From NCBI GenBank assembly GCA_033816765.1, contig CM066288.1, positions 2,914,001 through 2,978,000 of the forward strand: a stretch of DNA of 64,000 nt. Reading direction: 5' to 3'. This stretch comes from Nothopassalora personata. Lineage: Eukaryota > Ascomycota > Dothideomycetes > Mycosphaerellales > Mycosphaerellaceae. Below the pieces are notes generated by a model. It saw only the letters and a list, made by a program, of their open reading frames with translations, searched no databases and was not told the DNA's origin. A program made the translations under genes and the position numbers. Below, one piece after another: positions 11,065 to 21,992 of this stretch (position 1 is the stretch's first letter; every line of letters begins with the position of its first letter).

Positions 11065-11610
11065 TCAAAGCAACCCATTTGCGACGACAATCAGCATCAG
11101 AACCAAGCAATATGCCGTCACCGGCACGAGGATCCCTCGTTCCTCGTGTCTTTGCCTCCTCATGTGGTTTCCCCACTCGTGGAAGTCTGAGAGGTTGTCC
11201 AGATGTTCGACCTCAAGCTCACAAAGGTTCGAAGCTGTGGTGTTCCTCTGTTCCTCTTCTTCTTCGCCAGGCTCCACCACAAGGCTCATGCTTCGTCCGG
11301 TACCGAGGTGTGACATATTTCGTCCTGTAGCTGACTGGGAAGACTTGGTACCGGATGTGCTCTGTCCGTGCTTCGCCATACGTTTACTGATCAGTTTGAC
11401 GTATCGTAGATCTTGTTCGTGAAGGCTGCGTCGCGAGTGCCGGATCTCGACTAGAGGCTGGCGGTATCGCTGCGACGAGTAGCTCAATCGACGATTCGAG
11501 TTGGCGTGAACATTATCTGGTCGCTTCTCACTAACAGAGCGTGGATCAGCAGAGGACAGTCCCTTCACGAGCCGCAGGATCATACATACTTCAAACCGAG
11601 GAATGACCAA
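11065..11610 (-). CDS. Possible tail-anchored hypothetical protein
   Basis: A 181-residue minus frame has a polar, charged body (Arg/Ser-rich 40-110, then an acidic EPGEEEEEQ run) and ends in a hydrophobic segment, LVPVTAYCLVLMLIVVANGL, right before the stop. That looks like a C-terminal membrane anchor. The first ~30 residues are less convincing, and MAKHGQSTSG further in could be the true start or follow an intron. No family is recognised. A 166-residue frame opposite it has worse composition. Confidence 0.3.
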   Translation of the reverse strand: MVIPRFEVCMILRLVKGLSSADPRSVSEKRPDNVHANSNRRLSYSSQRYRQPLVEIRHSRRSLHEQDLRYVKLISKRMAKHGQSTSGTKSSQSATGRNMSHLGTGRSMSLVVEPGEEEEEQRNTTASNLCELEVEHLDNLSDFHEWGNHMRRQRHEERGILVPVTAYCLVLMLIVVANGLL

Positions 11611-12506
11611 GACCAGGAAATATTCCCGTGCATGCTGATTGCTTTTGTGACGCTGCTGCTACGGCGAAGGTACGGGAAGAGCGCGACGTGTCAAGTGCCC
11701 AACGCATGGACATGTCACGGTCACAGTCGAACATCATGAGGCACATTACATGTTGTTTGCTATCCTGACTGTCTTGCAGCAAACAGACTGTCTTGGGTGG
11801 CAAATAAAAGCCTCCAGCACCAAGGAAAAAAGAATTCTCATAACTGATGGCCCATACGTGGGTGAGTGTGGCAGGCCCGTAGGCCTGCGGATGAGGCGAT
11901 ACTTCTCTGTCGTTTCTCCTCCGTGTATTGTCGTGCCGTTGTATGGTCGGGCAGCAAGCCAAAAAGTCGCCTCTGAATGGCTCACGTGCAAAGTCGGGTA
12001 TGCTATGGCGCTCTTCTCTCCAGGAGGGTGTCACGGCATGCGAAATGTAGCGGCCGTTATCGCAGATGGTCAGTCTCGGGCCTATGAGATTAGAGGCATG
12101 GTTCCTAGCATTCGGTGAGTTAGCGCAATTGACTCGATGAGAGGGCAATAGCCCTGAGCATCATTAATGCGTTCAGAGAGTCGCAGAATGGTGATGTGTA
12201 GAGTGTTGTCGAAAGAGAGTTAAAGCGAAAGAGTGGACTGTGAGAAGACGAAACTGTTGTGGAAGGGCGGACGGGTTTGGACAAACGCGAGTGGTGCGCA
12301 CGGACCTTTCTGCATGTCTGCCGGTCGCCTGCCGCGTCACGCCGGATCACATGCAATGCTTTCATTCACTTCATCGCGGGGTCGATGCTCGCAGACACGA
12401 AGTTCAAGCCGCTCAAGTAGCGAAGGCAGACTAGGCGCCGTACAAATATCCCGAGTACCTTATCGCGCATTTTGGCTCCGCATCTCGAGCACAACCTGCC
12501 TCAGCC
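11611..12506. other. Intergenic, no gene supported
   Basis: Several overlapping frames on both strands, none with a domain or convincing composition. The last part is the upstream region of the remnant starting at 12507. Confidence 0.35.
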
Positions 12507-13697
12507 ATGGCTCATCTGCCAGGAACCGACTACAATAATCCCGTGGCAGAGGCCGATGCGCCACTCCCCAAAGGTCAAACGCCGACTCATATAGCAGAGA
12601 AAGACTCGGATACTGCCTTCTATTGTATCCTCTTCGCCCAATATGGTTGCGACGGTCTTTGGCCATCTCTGTGCAGCAAGGAGAGTCTGATCGAATTCCT
12701 CGCACGCAAGGCCAAGCACCGCAGCATCAAGGATACTTCTGCGTGGACGCCCAATTTCCATGCCGGAGAATCAAAGAGGAGAGTCCAGGCACACGTTACT
12801 CCGTACCTCATGTACTAGTACATCTGACAGAGGGACAGTTACCACAATACCAGACTCCACAATCCAAACAGACTCCGACTTTGGTCTCCATCGCTACTAC
12901 TTCGTCCGCGAGCGGCATCACTACCTCATCCGCGACCGATACCACTCCATCATCCGATCCGCTGTCAGAGGATCCATCCCTCAACCTAGAGACAAAGAAG
13001 CGCTCGGCGACTGAACCGCTTGGCGAGTCTTAGACACCAGAGAAACTCAGCAAACTCGACCAACCCCCACCCTTCGCTAAAGCAGCGCTTGGATCGCTCG
13101 ATGCCGCCATCGACCACAAGAAGCGATTCGAGTCCGACGCACTACCCGGTCACCTAGCTTCCGAGACGGCGATGGTGTAGCAACAGAGGACGAGTTCGAG
13201 CCGCCTCCTCACGCCAGCGACACACCCTCCGAGCCAAACCACGCCGAAGTGCTGCCATCACACGCCGACAAGTCTATCATCCCACCACCGACGGTATTTT
13301 CGACCTTTCTGAGCCGCAACATCGGCAAAAGGGCCTTGACGCATATCCCCAGATCACGAGCCAGGATGCGCCAGACGAAAAGGACTTGCTCATACGCCAG
13401 CTGCACAGCGAAAACACTGAGCTTCGGGCTACGCTGGAAGGTAAAGACGACGAGGCTAAGCATCTCAAGCAGGCGAAGCAGCAAGCTCATGATCAAGCCA
13501 CGTGCTTGCAGCAGACCATGAGCGCCCAAAGCATGGGAAACGCGGACTCGCCGGACAACGTTGCCGCAGCTGAGAAGAGGTCCAAAGATCTGGAGACCAA
13601 GCTGTCGAAAGTGGAGTTCTACGGGATATGGCTTCACCTAGTCGAGCATGTGGTTGCCCGCAGCCTTCACGAAAAGGGCTTTGAGAAATTTTTTTAG
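12507..13697 (+). pseudogene. Broken gene with C-terminal coiled coil
   Basis: Starts MAHLPGTDYNNPVAEADAPL with a good ATG, and reads cleanly (FLARKAKHRSIKDTSAW) until a TAG just after 12800. Coding-like sequence resumes in another frame: a Thr/Ser-rich linker to ETKKRSATEPLGES, then an in-frame TAG near 13031, directly followed by natural sequence (TPEKLSKLDQPPPFAKAALG). Further frame changes occur near 13130 and 13290. The last frame (DGIFDLSEPQHRQKG to 13697) ends in a coiled coil (IRQLHSENTELRATLEGKDD). The repeated pattern of coding sequence on both sides of a stop suggests decay rather than introns. Family unknown. Confidence 0.5.
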
Positions 13698-13980
13698 AAG
13701 CCATTGCAACACGTAAAGGCATGATGGTTAATCGGTAAACACAACCCAGGGGCCCATCTACCTCCATAGGCAGGTCCCGTAGCATTCAATTCATCCAGCG
13801 CTAGACCACTGCACACGGCCGCTACCTTACGAGAGAAACTCTAAACGCCATCGCTCCAACGCTCAGACCTATCGCCAGCGAAAGCAACCCACAGCCAGCC
13901 ATTCAGGCAGCTCATTATGGTATGTACATACAGTTCATCGCTCATCCATGCGCCTTTGCACCCCTGAAATTCAATCCAAT

Positions 13981-16900
13981 CTACCCATCTTTTGCAGAGC
14001 CCTCCGAGGCCGTAGGACTAGGCGGCACAACAACAGTGGTAGGCAGCGGAAGCGCTGGCTCCGCACCTGACTCTTCCTCGATGGTACCGTCCACGGCAAT
14101 GTGTCCCTTCTCGGCCTCTTCGGCGATGCTTTGTGCAGCGGTATCGGTGCTGGTGCCCTGCGCGCGTCGTCTGGCTCGCCGTTGCGCTCTCTCATCGTTG
14201 GCACTCTCGCGTCGTCTCCGGACTCGTAGTGAATCTCCATTGGAAGGGACTTCACTTACCCCACCATCCCCATCGGTGCTCATTTCACTTCCACGCAGAC
14301 CCTGCAGCAAGCTAGCGGCACGATCCGCGACATCCTCGCCTTCAGAGGCAGGCTCAGCGGTGCTTGTGCCTTCTCCAGCTTCGTTTGTGGCTGTAGGACT
14401 GAGCAGACCTGTCTCGCCTTCTACATTTTCGCCAGTCTCGGGGATTTCTTGGCCTGATGCGACGCGGACTTGGTGACGGTCCTTCAGGCGAGCTCGGCGC
14501 CGGCGATCGCGAGTATCTCTTGTCTGCGGTGCAGCAGCACGCAGCTTCTCCATGAGCGCGTCCATGGCTCCTGTACTGGGGCTAGAGGGTGCATCACTGA
14601 CACTGGTAGCAGCGTATGCTTTCTGGCCTTGCATTTGCTTTCGGCGCATGTTCTCTTCGTTCCGGCGCCAGGCCTCTTCAAGTAGGAGGTTCTTCTCGTG
14701 CGATTTCTGCAACAGTGGTTAGCAAGACATTGTCTCTCGTCAATTAAGTTCCGTCTGTGTCTCACCTTATACTCTTGCAAGAAGTTTGCAAGTTTGGAGA
14801 AGAATTCCCGTCTTGCGTTGTCATCCTTGTTGTCGTCGCCGAAGAATGTAAGAATATCATCGTAGACTCTGCCCATCTCGTCAAGATAAAGCTGCATTTG
14901 CTCCGCCTTCCGCCGTGCCTCCTTCATACTGCGCTGAACAACTTGGCTGACACGATCTTCGGGATGAAACTTCTTCGGGTCGCTCAAGCTTCCTCTGTCA
15001 AGACTGGCTTGGACATTGTTGACATTGTCAATATACTTCTTTGCGTCGCCTTGCAGCTGCTCGATGTTGATCTTCTGCGCGGTCATGACGCCAGCGATGT
15101 CCTCGGTGAAGCCTTCGAACTGTGGATACTGCTTGCGGACCACACGCTCGACATAGTCCATCAAGGTCTGTTCGTTGTTGGTGTCCTTGACCATGCCAAG
15201 GCGAGCCAAGGAAGAAAGCTTGAAGCCAACAGCCTGCTTGTTGTTGTCGTTCATGAAGTTACCGATGTCCAAGATGAGACCAAAGACTGGCATGAGCTTG
15301 ACAGAGTCACGAAGCGACTCCGAAACGTTGACGACCTGTTTGAGCTTGTTGGAGATTTCATCATAGTCGGTCTCGTAGTTTCGACTCAGCGCAAGCGCAC
15401 GCATTCTGGCCTTCCAGTAATGATGCAGCTCGTATGCAGTGTAGAGGTAGATCTGATCCTCGCGAGTAAGTTCGGCCGGGTCCTGTTCGCGCGACGTCTT
15501 AAGTGCGTCAGGGCCGGTCCAGTCCTTGCTGTACGGCGCCAACAGCTTAGCAACATTGTCAGGAATGGTGCAAAGTTGTTCGTGCTGCAGGAAGTCGAGG
15601 ACGGTGCTGTTTTCCAAAATCTCCTTGTCACAGTGTATGATCATACGCGTGATCTCGTCAGCATCCAGAGTAGAGAATTTGGCCAAGCTGATCTGCATGG
15701 TGTGCATAAGATCTCGGCTGATGACCTGCTTCTTATCGCTCTTAGCCTGTCCGCTGCCTTTGCCGAGGATTTTGATTTCTTTTGCGCCGAACAACTTCTC
15801 GATCTCATCGAGGATGCCCTTCTTGGACAGCTCTCGATATTTCTCCTCCTTGCTCTCCGCTGTTGGCATGTGCGATGCCCACGCGGTGATCTCGGGCGAG
15901 TCGACCTTCTCCCAATGCAACGCCTTTAGCTTCTTCTTGGGGCGCGGTGCTATCGGCCCAATCGATCCAGGTGCTCCAGTGTAGATTGGCTTGGGTAGGA
16001 AACCTCCATGCTTGGCGCCAGGAAGTGGTGGCGCTCCTGGTGGCGGCGGTGGGGGTGGACCGCCATTCGTGAAGCCAGGAGCACCAGAACCAGGAGGTGG
16101 CGGCGGCGGCGGAGGAGGTGGTGCTGCTCCACCAAATCCAGGCATACCAGGCAGAGGTGGAGGTGGCGGAGGCGCATTGTTGGAAAAGCCCGGCATGGGT
16201 GGCGGAGGGGGTGCATTGTTTGAGAAACCAGGCATTGGCGGTGGAGGTCCGCCATCAAATCCTGAAGGCATTGGTGGAGCTGGAGGAGGAGCTGGGCCTT
16301 CAAACTTGTCCCTAGGCTGATCCATGCTCTCGCTGGTAGGCGTCATGGGGCTCTCGCTTTCCAAGCTAGGATGGCTAGGCCCTGTAGTGATACCATCGCC
16401 TTCATCATCGCTTGCATCAAGTCGTTGCGTTTTGCTGGTAAGTTCAGAGAGCATTCCCTGTTGGGCTTGTGCAACAGAGCTGGGGACCTTCGGCCGCTTC
16501 ATCTCTACCAACCTTGGCTTCTCGTAGACTGTGTCATCGTCGCCGATGTCATTCTCGTCCTCCTCGCTGACCGCAGCTTCGTGGTTTAGCGTCTTCACGA
16601 TTGGCTTGCGCTGGATGGCACTTCTTGCTCTTGGCGCAGTGGTGCCCATGAACTGCATCTGTGCATCCATGTTCTCTGCATCCATGCCAGCGCCCTCCAT
16701 CTTCTCGCGAAGCTCTCTAAGCTTGTCGCTAGGATTGAACTGCTGCCAAACTTTGCCCTCCAGTTTCGCCTGTGTCTTCGCGCGCTCGAGCTGCATCTCA
16801 AGTCGGTCCATGAGTCGTTCTCGATTAAGGATACCTTGCATCGCGGCAGGGTCGACCTGCTCGCCATTCTTGCCATTCTGCTTCTTATGCGAGTCTGCAA

Positions 16901-19292
16901 TATCTTGAGCATCTCGCAGCATGAGGTACAACTCTCGGGTCTCGAGCTCACTGCGCTGCAAGTCTTGGGCACGTACCCTTTGCAAGTCCGCAAGTTCTGC
17001 CTTGAAAGCTTCTGTCTGGCGGGCTTGGAGGTCAATGACGGCTGCCTGCTCCTCAAGCTGCTTCTGAAGCTTGGCGACTAGTCCCTCTGCCCCCATCTCG
17101 ACCTTCGAGGCCATTTCGTCACGTTCTGCGATAGCCGCATCGGCGATGAGCTTTGCCTCGTGGGCTGCTTCCCGTGCCTGTCGAGCTTCTGAATCTGTGT
17201 ACAGCTTGTCCATCAAGCTTTGCACCGAGAAGTTCAAAGACTGTTTCAAGTCCATATCGGGCAGCCTTCGATCCATGGCCACATACGAAAGCATGCTTTC
17301 AACGAGTTGAAAGAGCTTGAGCCGATCCTCGCCCTCATTATCGCGGATGAGGAGAAGATGCTGCAGCGCGGAGATGAAGTAATCTGTCTCCTTGCTGCCC
17401 GCCAGTCGTTGCTGAATGGCTTCAACGATGTGAACGGGATCGTTCAAATCCTTGCCCTCGCCTTCCATGCTTTCGTGCATAGAGCTGCCTTCTCGTTCTT
17501 GCAAGTCTTCATAGTCGATAGCCTCGTTCGTCCGATAGCGTTCGATCTGCTTGTCAATGACTTCGTACTGGAAGTCTTCCATCTTCTTCAAGATGCGCTT
17601 CAGGCCGCAAGCCACGAACTGTGCTCGGAGATGGCACCGTAGGTGCAGGTCTCTGTCCGGTGCATCGACAATTGAGTTGACCAGGAAGAGCGAAGTCACA
17701 GCATATTCCATGAGCAGATTCTCCATACCAATGCCGCCGCTCCGTACTTCGTCTGACGCTCCGACGAGCGAGCCCATCTTGCCTCGTCCATCAATGGTGA
17801 CTTCAACAATGCGCATCCACGCATCGAATCGACCATTTTCTCCCTGCTGTGCTTTGAGGTGATCCAACGCTTGAAGTACCTTCAAATGGCCTTTCCCATC
17901 TGCCCAGTGGCATAAGAAGGTCAACAATTCTGAAACCAGCTTTCTCGTGTTCAGTCTTGGTGATGTCAAGGAAGCACCCAACGCCATCACAATCGTATCG
18001 TGCTGGAGAGCGTCGTCGGCGCCATATTTGTTGTTCATGAGAGCTTTGAGACATTTCACAATATCGTACTCGCGGTCCAGGTCCCTTTCGGTAGTTGAGC
18101 CTGCTGCTGGTGCAGGACCAGATCCTTGTCTTTTGTTCAACTTTCCGAGCGTGTTTGTCAGAGCAATCTGGCCCTGCGCTTCCACGAACTCTTTCACCCA
18201 CGCGATGGGCTGTGTTCGCAAGCTGACTGATAAGCTCTGCAGTTGTTTCGGCGAAATGGTGTTCTCCAGGATTCGCTTGACATACCACTGTGGGCTGCCT
18301 TCTTCGTCGATTCTGCTGTAGTCTGCCCACCCGTTGCTGTGGTTGTTGTTGTAGTTGTAGTTGTTGTGACTGCCATGCTGGCTTATAATCGTATTCCGCG
18401 CCATGCTGCGCTTCTTCTGCTCACCTTGCCATTCCGCCAGTCTGTCTTGGTGGACCAAGGTCCACTTCTTGCTTATAGGATATGCCTCCATTTGTCTTCG
18501 TGCTTGCTCTGGTAGACTCTTCCAACCACGCTTCAGCATCAACTCCAAGAATTCCTTCTCAATAACCTTTTCATCCTTCGGTCGATGCAGAATGAAGCCG
18601 TCCGGCGTGAATGAAGCCTGGCTTGAGAAAGCAGAAGGGTTTTGTGAGTTGAGGTAGTGCTGATGCCGGTCCCGTTCCTGTGTGGTTGCTTGCCCTAGCT
18701 GTGGTAAGTGTGCAAAGTCACCCGTTGCGAAAGACGCTTGACTGGCGTTCCCTTGCAGATACTGTTGTCGGCCGTGTGAGGAATTCGATCGTATACTGCC
18801 GTGGTCGCTGGAGTTTCGCGACTGGGCGTAGCCACCATTGAGAGTCGTGGCATCGGCCTCGAACGCACGACCCGTACCTGCACGTGCGACAGCACTATGT
18901 TTGGGAGGAACAGGCGGTCCGCCATTTGCGTCGAAAGCGGGATACTGGTGAAAGTCACCGCCGCCTTTGTTCAGGTGGTGTGGCAGCGGTTCCCGCCGCG
19001 AGACCGGCCTGTCCGCATGATTCACCAGCAACGGCGGCCGGTCGCTGGACGTCGAGTCGTAGGGTATCGACGTGATGACCCCCGCCTGCATAGCAAGGCC
19101 ATTATGATCTGCCGCCTGCTGCTGCTGCCTCCGGTATTCCTCCTGCTCGACCGTCGAGATGGAGCTCCGGTGCGAGTGTCGCGATGCATTGTCCGGCAGC
19201 GCGGGTGCATCACTGTTTCCTTTGTTCTTGTTCCGCGAGAAGAAGCTCTTCCCGCCGCTGGACTGGCGCGCTGCCTTGTCGCTGGAGAACAT
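13981..19292 (-). CDS. sepA: Formin, SepA/Bni1 type
   Basis: Exons 14766-19292 and 13981-14706 join in phase 0 across a 59-nt intron (14707-14765; GTGAGA...TTGCAG), giving 1750 residues, close to Aspergillus SepA. Order: basic Ser/Asn-rich N-terminus; GTPase-binding/FH3 region ~240-680; coiled coil ~700-860; FH1 with proline runs separated by PGFSNNAPPPP-type units ~990-1110; FH2 ~1120-1500, opening KLKALHWEKVDSPEITAW and containing the NFMNDNN segment; DAD-like MDALMEKLRAA followed by basic RDRRRRARLK ~1554-1575. Formins nucleate and elongate actin cables; this type drives polar growth and septation and is released from autoinhibition by Rho GTPases. Poly-Asn codons near residue 320 form a short trinucleotide repeat. 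Without splicing, the exon 1 frame would read an unrelated tail. Confidence 0.95.
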
Positions 19293-20381
19293 GTCGCCGT
19301 CCTTGTGTGCACGCGTATATCTCCTCCACTACCACCACCCAGCGCTCCACGGCGCCCACTCGACTGAGTGTGGCCAGCCCGTGCTCGCTCCTCCTTTCCT
19401 ACTGCAATATTGCCCGAGTCGCTCTGCTCTACTCTGCTCGGCCGCTGCCCGCAGTATGGTATGCCGTCCACCATCGACCGACCATGTGCACTCCTGGCAC
19501 TGCTTGCCGCTCCGCTCTCGCGCCGCCGCTTGTTCAGTTGGTTACGACGGTTGCACTCCCACAACGTACCTTCGGACTGCACGTCTCGGCGATCCCGCTC
19601 CCAGGCTCTGTTGTCGTCTGTTTCGTCTACTGCGCGGATGTCGTGCATATACAGATCATGTATATGAGGTGGTGATAAGATGCGCGCGCTTCACCGTTGG
19701 TTTGGTGTCGCTCTCCAGGTTTCCAGTTTCAGAGTGGATCGAAAGCTATGGACCCGCACGGAGACGTGATGCAAAGCCCCTTGTTCCCCTCGTAGCCTAC
19801 CTCGTAGTCGTACTAGTACATGGCTTGGGCTTGTTTTGACTGCGTTCTAAGTAATATTCGACGGGGCCTGGCCTAACTGTTAGCTTGCCCAGTGCCGTGC
19901 TATAAGTTCTAGATAATCCGTCTTTAAAAATCGTTAGCTATCGAAGGGGCCCTGCTTACTTGCCAACTATTCATCAGCGAGCGTCCTTCAATATTTAACT
20001 AAGAATCATGGCGCGAAATAAGCGAATAGTCAAATCACCGTCCTTCCACACTTCCGAGAGAATGGCAACCGTGCTATGGATTAAACTTCGACGGCTCAAC
20101 TTCCTTTATACAAATAAACACAACCACGACATCTGAACTCAGGAGAAGACGAAGCAGGTGAAAAGGGTCATTACAGCGTATTGATGGCTCTGGAATGACG
20201 CGCATAGTCTGGTTTCTTACTAACGCAGATATTGTGGGCGAACACTTTTGCTTGCCACCACACCTCCGCGTCGGCATCGTGGCCAGCCAATCCTGGTATG
20301 TCATTCTATCTGACATGTGTTGATCGACAGCAGCACAAACATGTGCTCAAGTACAGCTAGCAACAGGTTCCTTCTGCCTCC
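19293..20381. other. Formin upstream region and Hus1 3' flank
   Basis: No gene supported. Several plus-strand frames at 19.2-19.8 kb are shadows over the formin 5' end and leader. The region 19850-20060 is relatively AT-rich. Confidence 0.4.
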
Positions 20382-21473
20382 TCATGTCGCGTAGGATGAT
20401 ATGTAGTAGGTCAACACAGAGTCCGAATCGCTACCAGTCTCCGGGTCGGTGAGAAACACGTACAGTACCAAAGCATGCTCATGGCAAAAACATGCAATGA
20501 CTCTCCCTCCCAGGCGACCAACGCTAAGCACTCTCCCCCAGTCTCTGCCCTCCACTCTCACAGTGGCCCATCCTTCATCACTCTGGCCAGCAGCATCACC
20601 CAACGCTTTCATCCTTGTGCTGGGATGGTTCGCAAGTCCTTCTTCACCATCCGCCACCTGACTAGGATCCAGTTCGGGATTCTCAAGACTGGTCCACAGA
20701 CTGCTAATCCGCATGGCATCAGTGTTGAGAGCTAGCTTCAGGCAACCGTGCGCATTGGCACTCAGCTCTAGCTTCGGTCCAGATGCGGCGCTGTTGAAGC
20801 CTGCGCGGGTTGTAGCCTTGCCCGAAAAAGCAAGCTTGGTGAAGCGATCACTGATACCCTTCAGCTGCATCAGATTCGGTAGCGTGAGGTGTACATCGGG
20901 GTCGCGACATCGTGGCTCGTGCAAACCGTCCACTGAGGCTGGAGCCAGCACGCGTACAGGCACATCCTGGGTGATGGTAACTTCCCGTTCTGTAAAGCGT
21001 CCGAAGAATTCTTCGCTTTGCTCGCTGGCGCCGTAGCCACTGACATCCGACTCTGCATTGCCCGGATAGCCGTTCGAACCTGTGGGGGCACTGCTGGTCA
21101 TCGCTTGGGTTGTAATTGTCAGGGATAGCAGAGGTATGTTGTCTTTCTTGGTGAGGCGAATGTTGGCAGAGGTGGCCTGGCCATGCTGGGCACTCTTCAA
21201 AGCTCGCTGGAGCGGCGCAAGCGGTACCTCTAGATTGATCGTGTTGTTCTCGGCTGCCGACTGGATTGTGTAGTCTTCCTTGTCAAAGATCGTCTCTATC
21301 AACAACACCGACCATACCTGACTGCCTTGCTCTGGGATGACTGTGAAGCGCGCAAACTCCTCATCCAGCCGCAACCAGGCGATATGGCCCAGCGTGGCAA
21401 GTGACGCGGTTAACTTCGTGAAAGTGGAAATGTTTCGTATACTCGCCTTGAAACGCATGATGTCGGCCGTCAC
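20382..21473 (-). CDS. hus1: Hus1-type checkpoint clamp subunit
   Basis: A 363-residue single-exon protein. The first block, MRFKASIRNISTFTKLTAS, then WLRLDEEFARFTVIPEQG and VWSVLLIETIFDKEDYTIQS, matches the Hus1/Mec3 family, as do INLEVPLAPLQRALKSA and LTKKDNIPLLSLTI. The C-terminal ALVLYVFLTD...VLTYYISSY is also typical. Hus1 forms the 9-1-1 ring with Rad9 and Rad1, a PCNA-like clamp loaded at damaged DNA to activate the ATR/Mec1 checkpoint in the nucleus. The start may be the first Met or the Met at residue 6 (MRFKAS), which is where the family usually begins. It is divergent from the F-box gene, with a ~520-bp shared upstream region. Confidence 0.9.
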   Translation of the reverse strand: MTADIMRFKASIRNISTFTKLTASLATLGHIAWLRLDEEFARFTVIPEQGSQVWSVLLIETIFDKEDYTIQSAAENNTINLEVPLAPLQRALKSAQHGQATSANIRLTKKDNIPLLSLTITTQAMTSSAPTGSNGYPGNAESDVSGYGASEQSEEFFGRFTEREVTITQDVPVRVLAPASVDGLHEPRCRDPDVHLTLPNLMQLKGISDRFTKLAFSGKATTRAGFNSAASGPKLELSANAHGCLKLALNTDAMRISSLWTSLENPELDPSQVADGEEGLANHPSTRMKALGDAAGQSDEGWATVRVEGRDWGRVLSVGRLGGRVIACFCHEHALVLYVFLTDPETGSDSDSVLTYYISSYAT

Positions 21474-21992
21474 GCTCAGCAGCCTGATGTATGCGATAAG
21501 CTGTGTGCAAACAGAATCATGCTGTATGCTTCATGTTCAAATGCGAGCTCATGGACGCGTCGTGTTGGTTTCGAACACATAGACGACAGCACAGGTAGTG
21601 ATGACAAAGTCTGTTCGTGGAGTCTGAACACGGCTGTCAACAAATGCATGCGTGGTGCATGTCCCAGGAGATGGGAAAGGTGAATGATACATTGAGTGCA
21701 GACTCATCAGACCAGGCGAAGAGCTGTCAGCGTGCCGCACGTGCCCTGCTGCACGAGCGAGCTTAGCGCCGATCGCCTGATGCAGGGTTCCTCCCGTCCG
21801 CGCTTGCAGCTCGAGCCTCGAGGTGCTTAACCCGAATCAAACAATCGCGACAAGTCATCTTCGAGTTCGCTGCCTACTCTGCTCTGCTCTCCTCCCACCT
21901 GCATCACCTGTTGCATTCCACCATCTCGACTGCTGGAGACTGCCCATCACCCATAGAGATCCTTCGGCGCCAGTGCGTCATACGTCCGCAGC
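21474..21992. promoter_or_regulatory. Divergent upstream region between hus1 and F-box gene
   Basis: 519 bp between two divergently transcribed start codons, so it must contain both promoters. I do not identify specific elements. The stretch just before 21993 is C/T-rich, as is common upstream of fungal start sites. Confidence 0.45.

Noticed and set aside
10922..11422. 166-residue plus frame
   Set aside because: Cys/Ser-rich chance composition with no domain; the opposite strand has a better candidate.
1..14000. Frame breaks in the left region as general sequencing error
   Set aside because: Long clean frames nearby (formin 4.5 kb, hsp104 2.8 kb, pol 3.9 kb) argue against a high indel rate, though single errors remain possible.
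14757..15929. 390-residue plus-strand frame
   Set aside because: It is the antisense shadow of the formin FH2 region; the minus strand has clear FH2 motifs.
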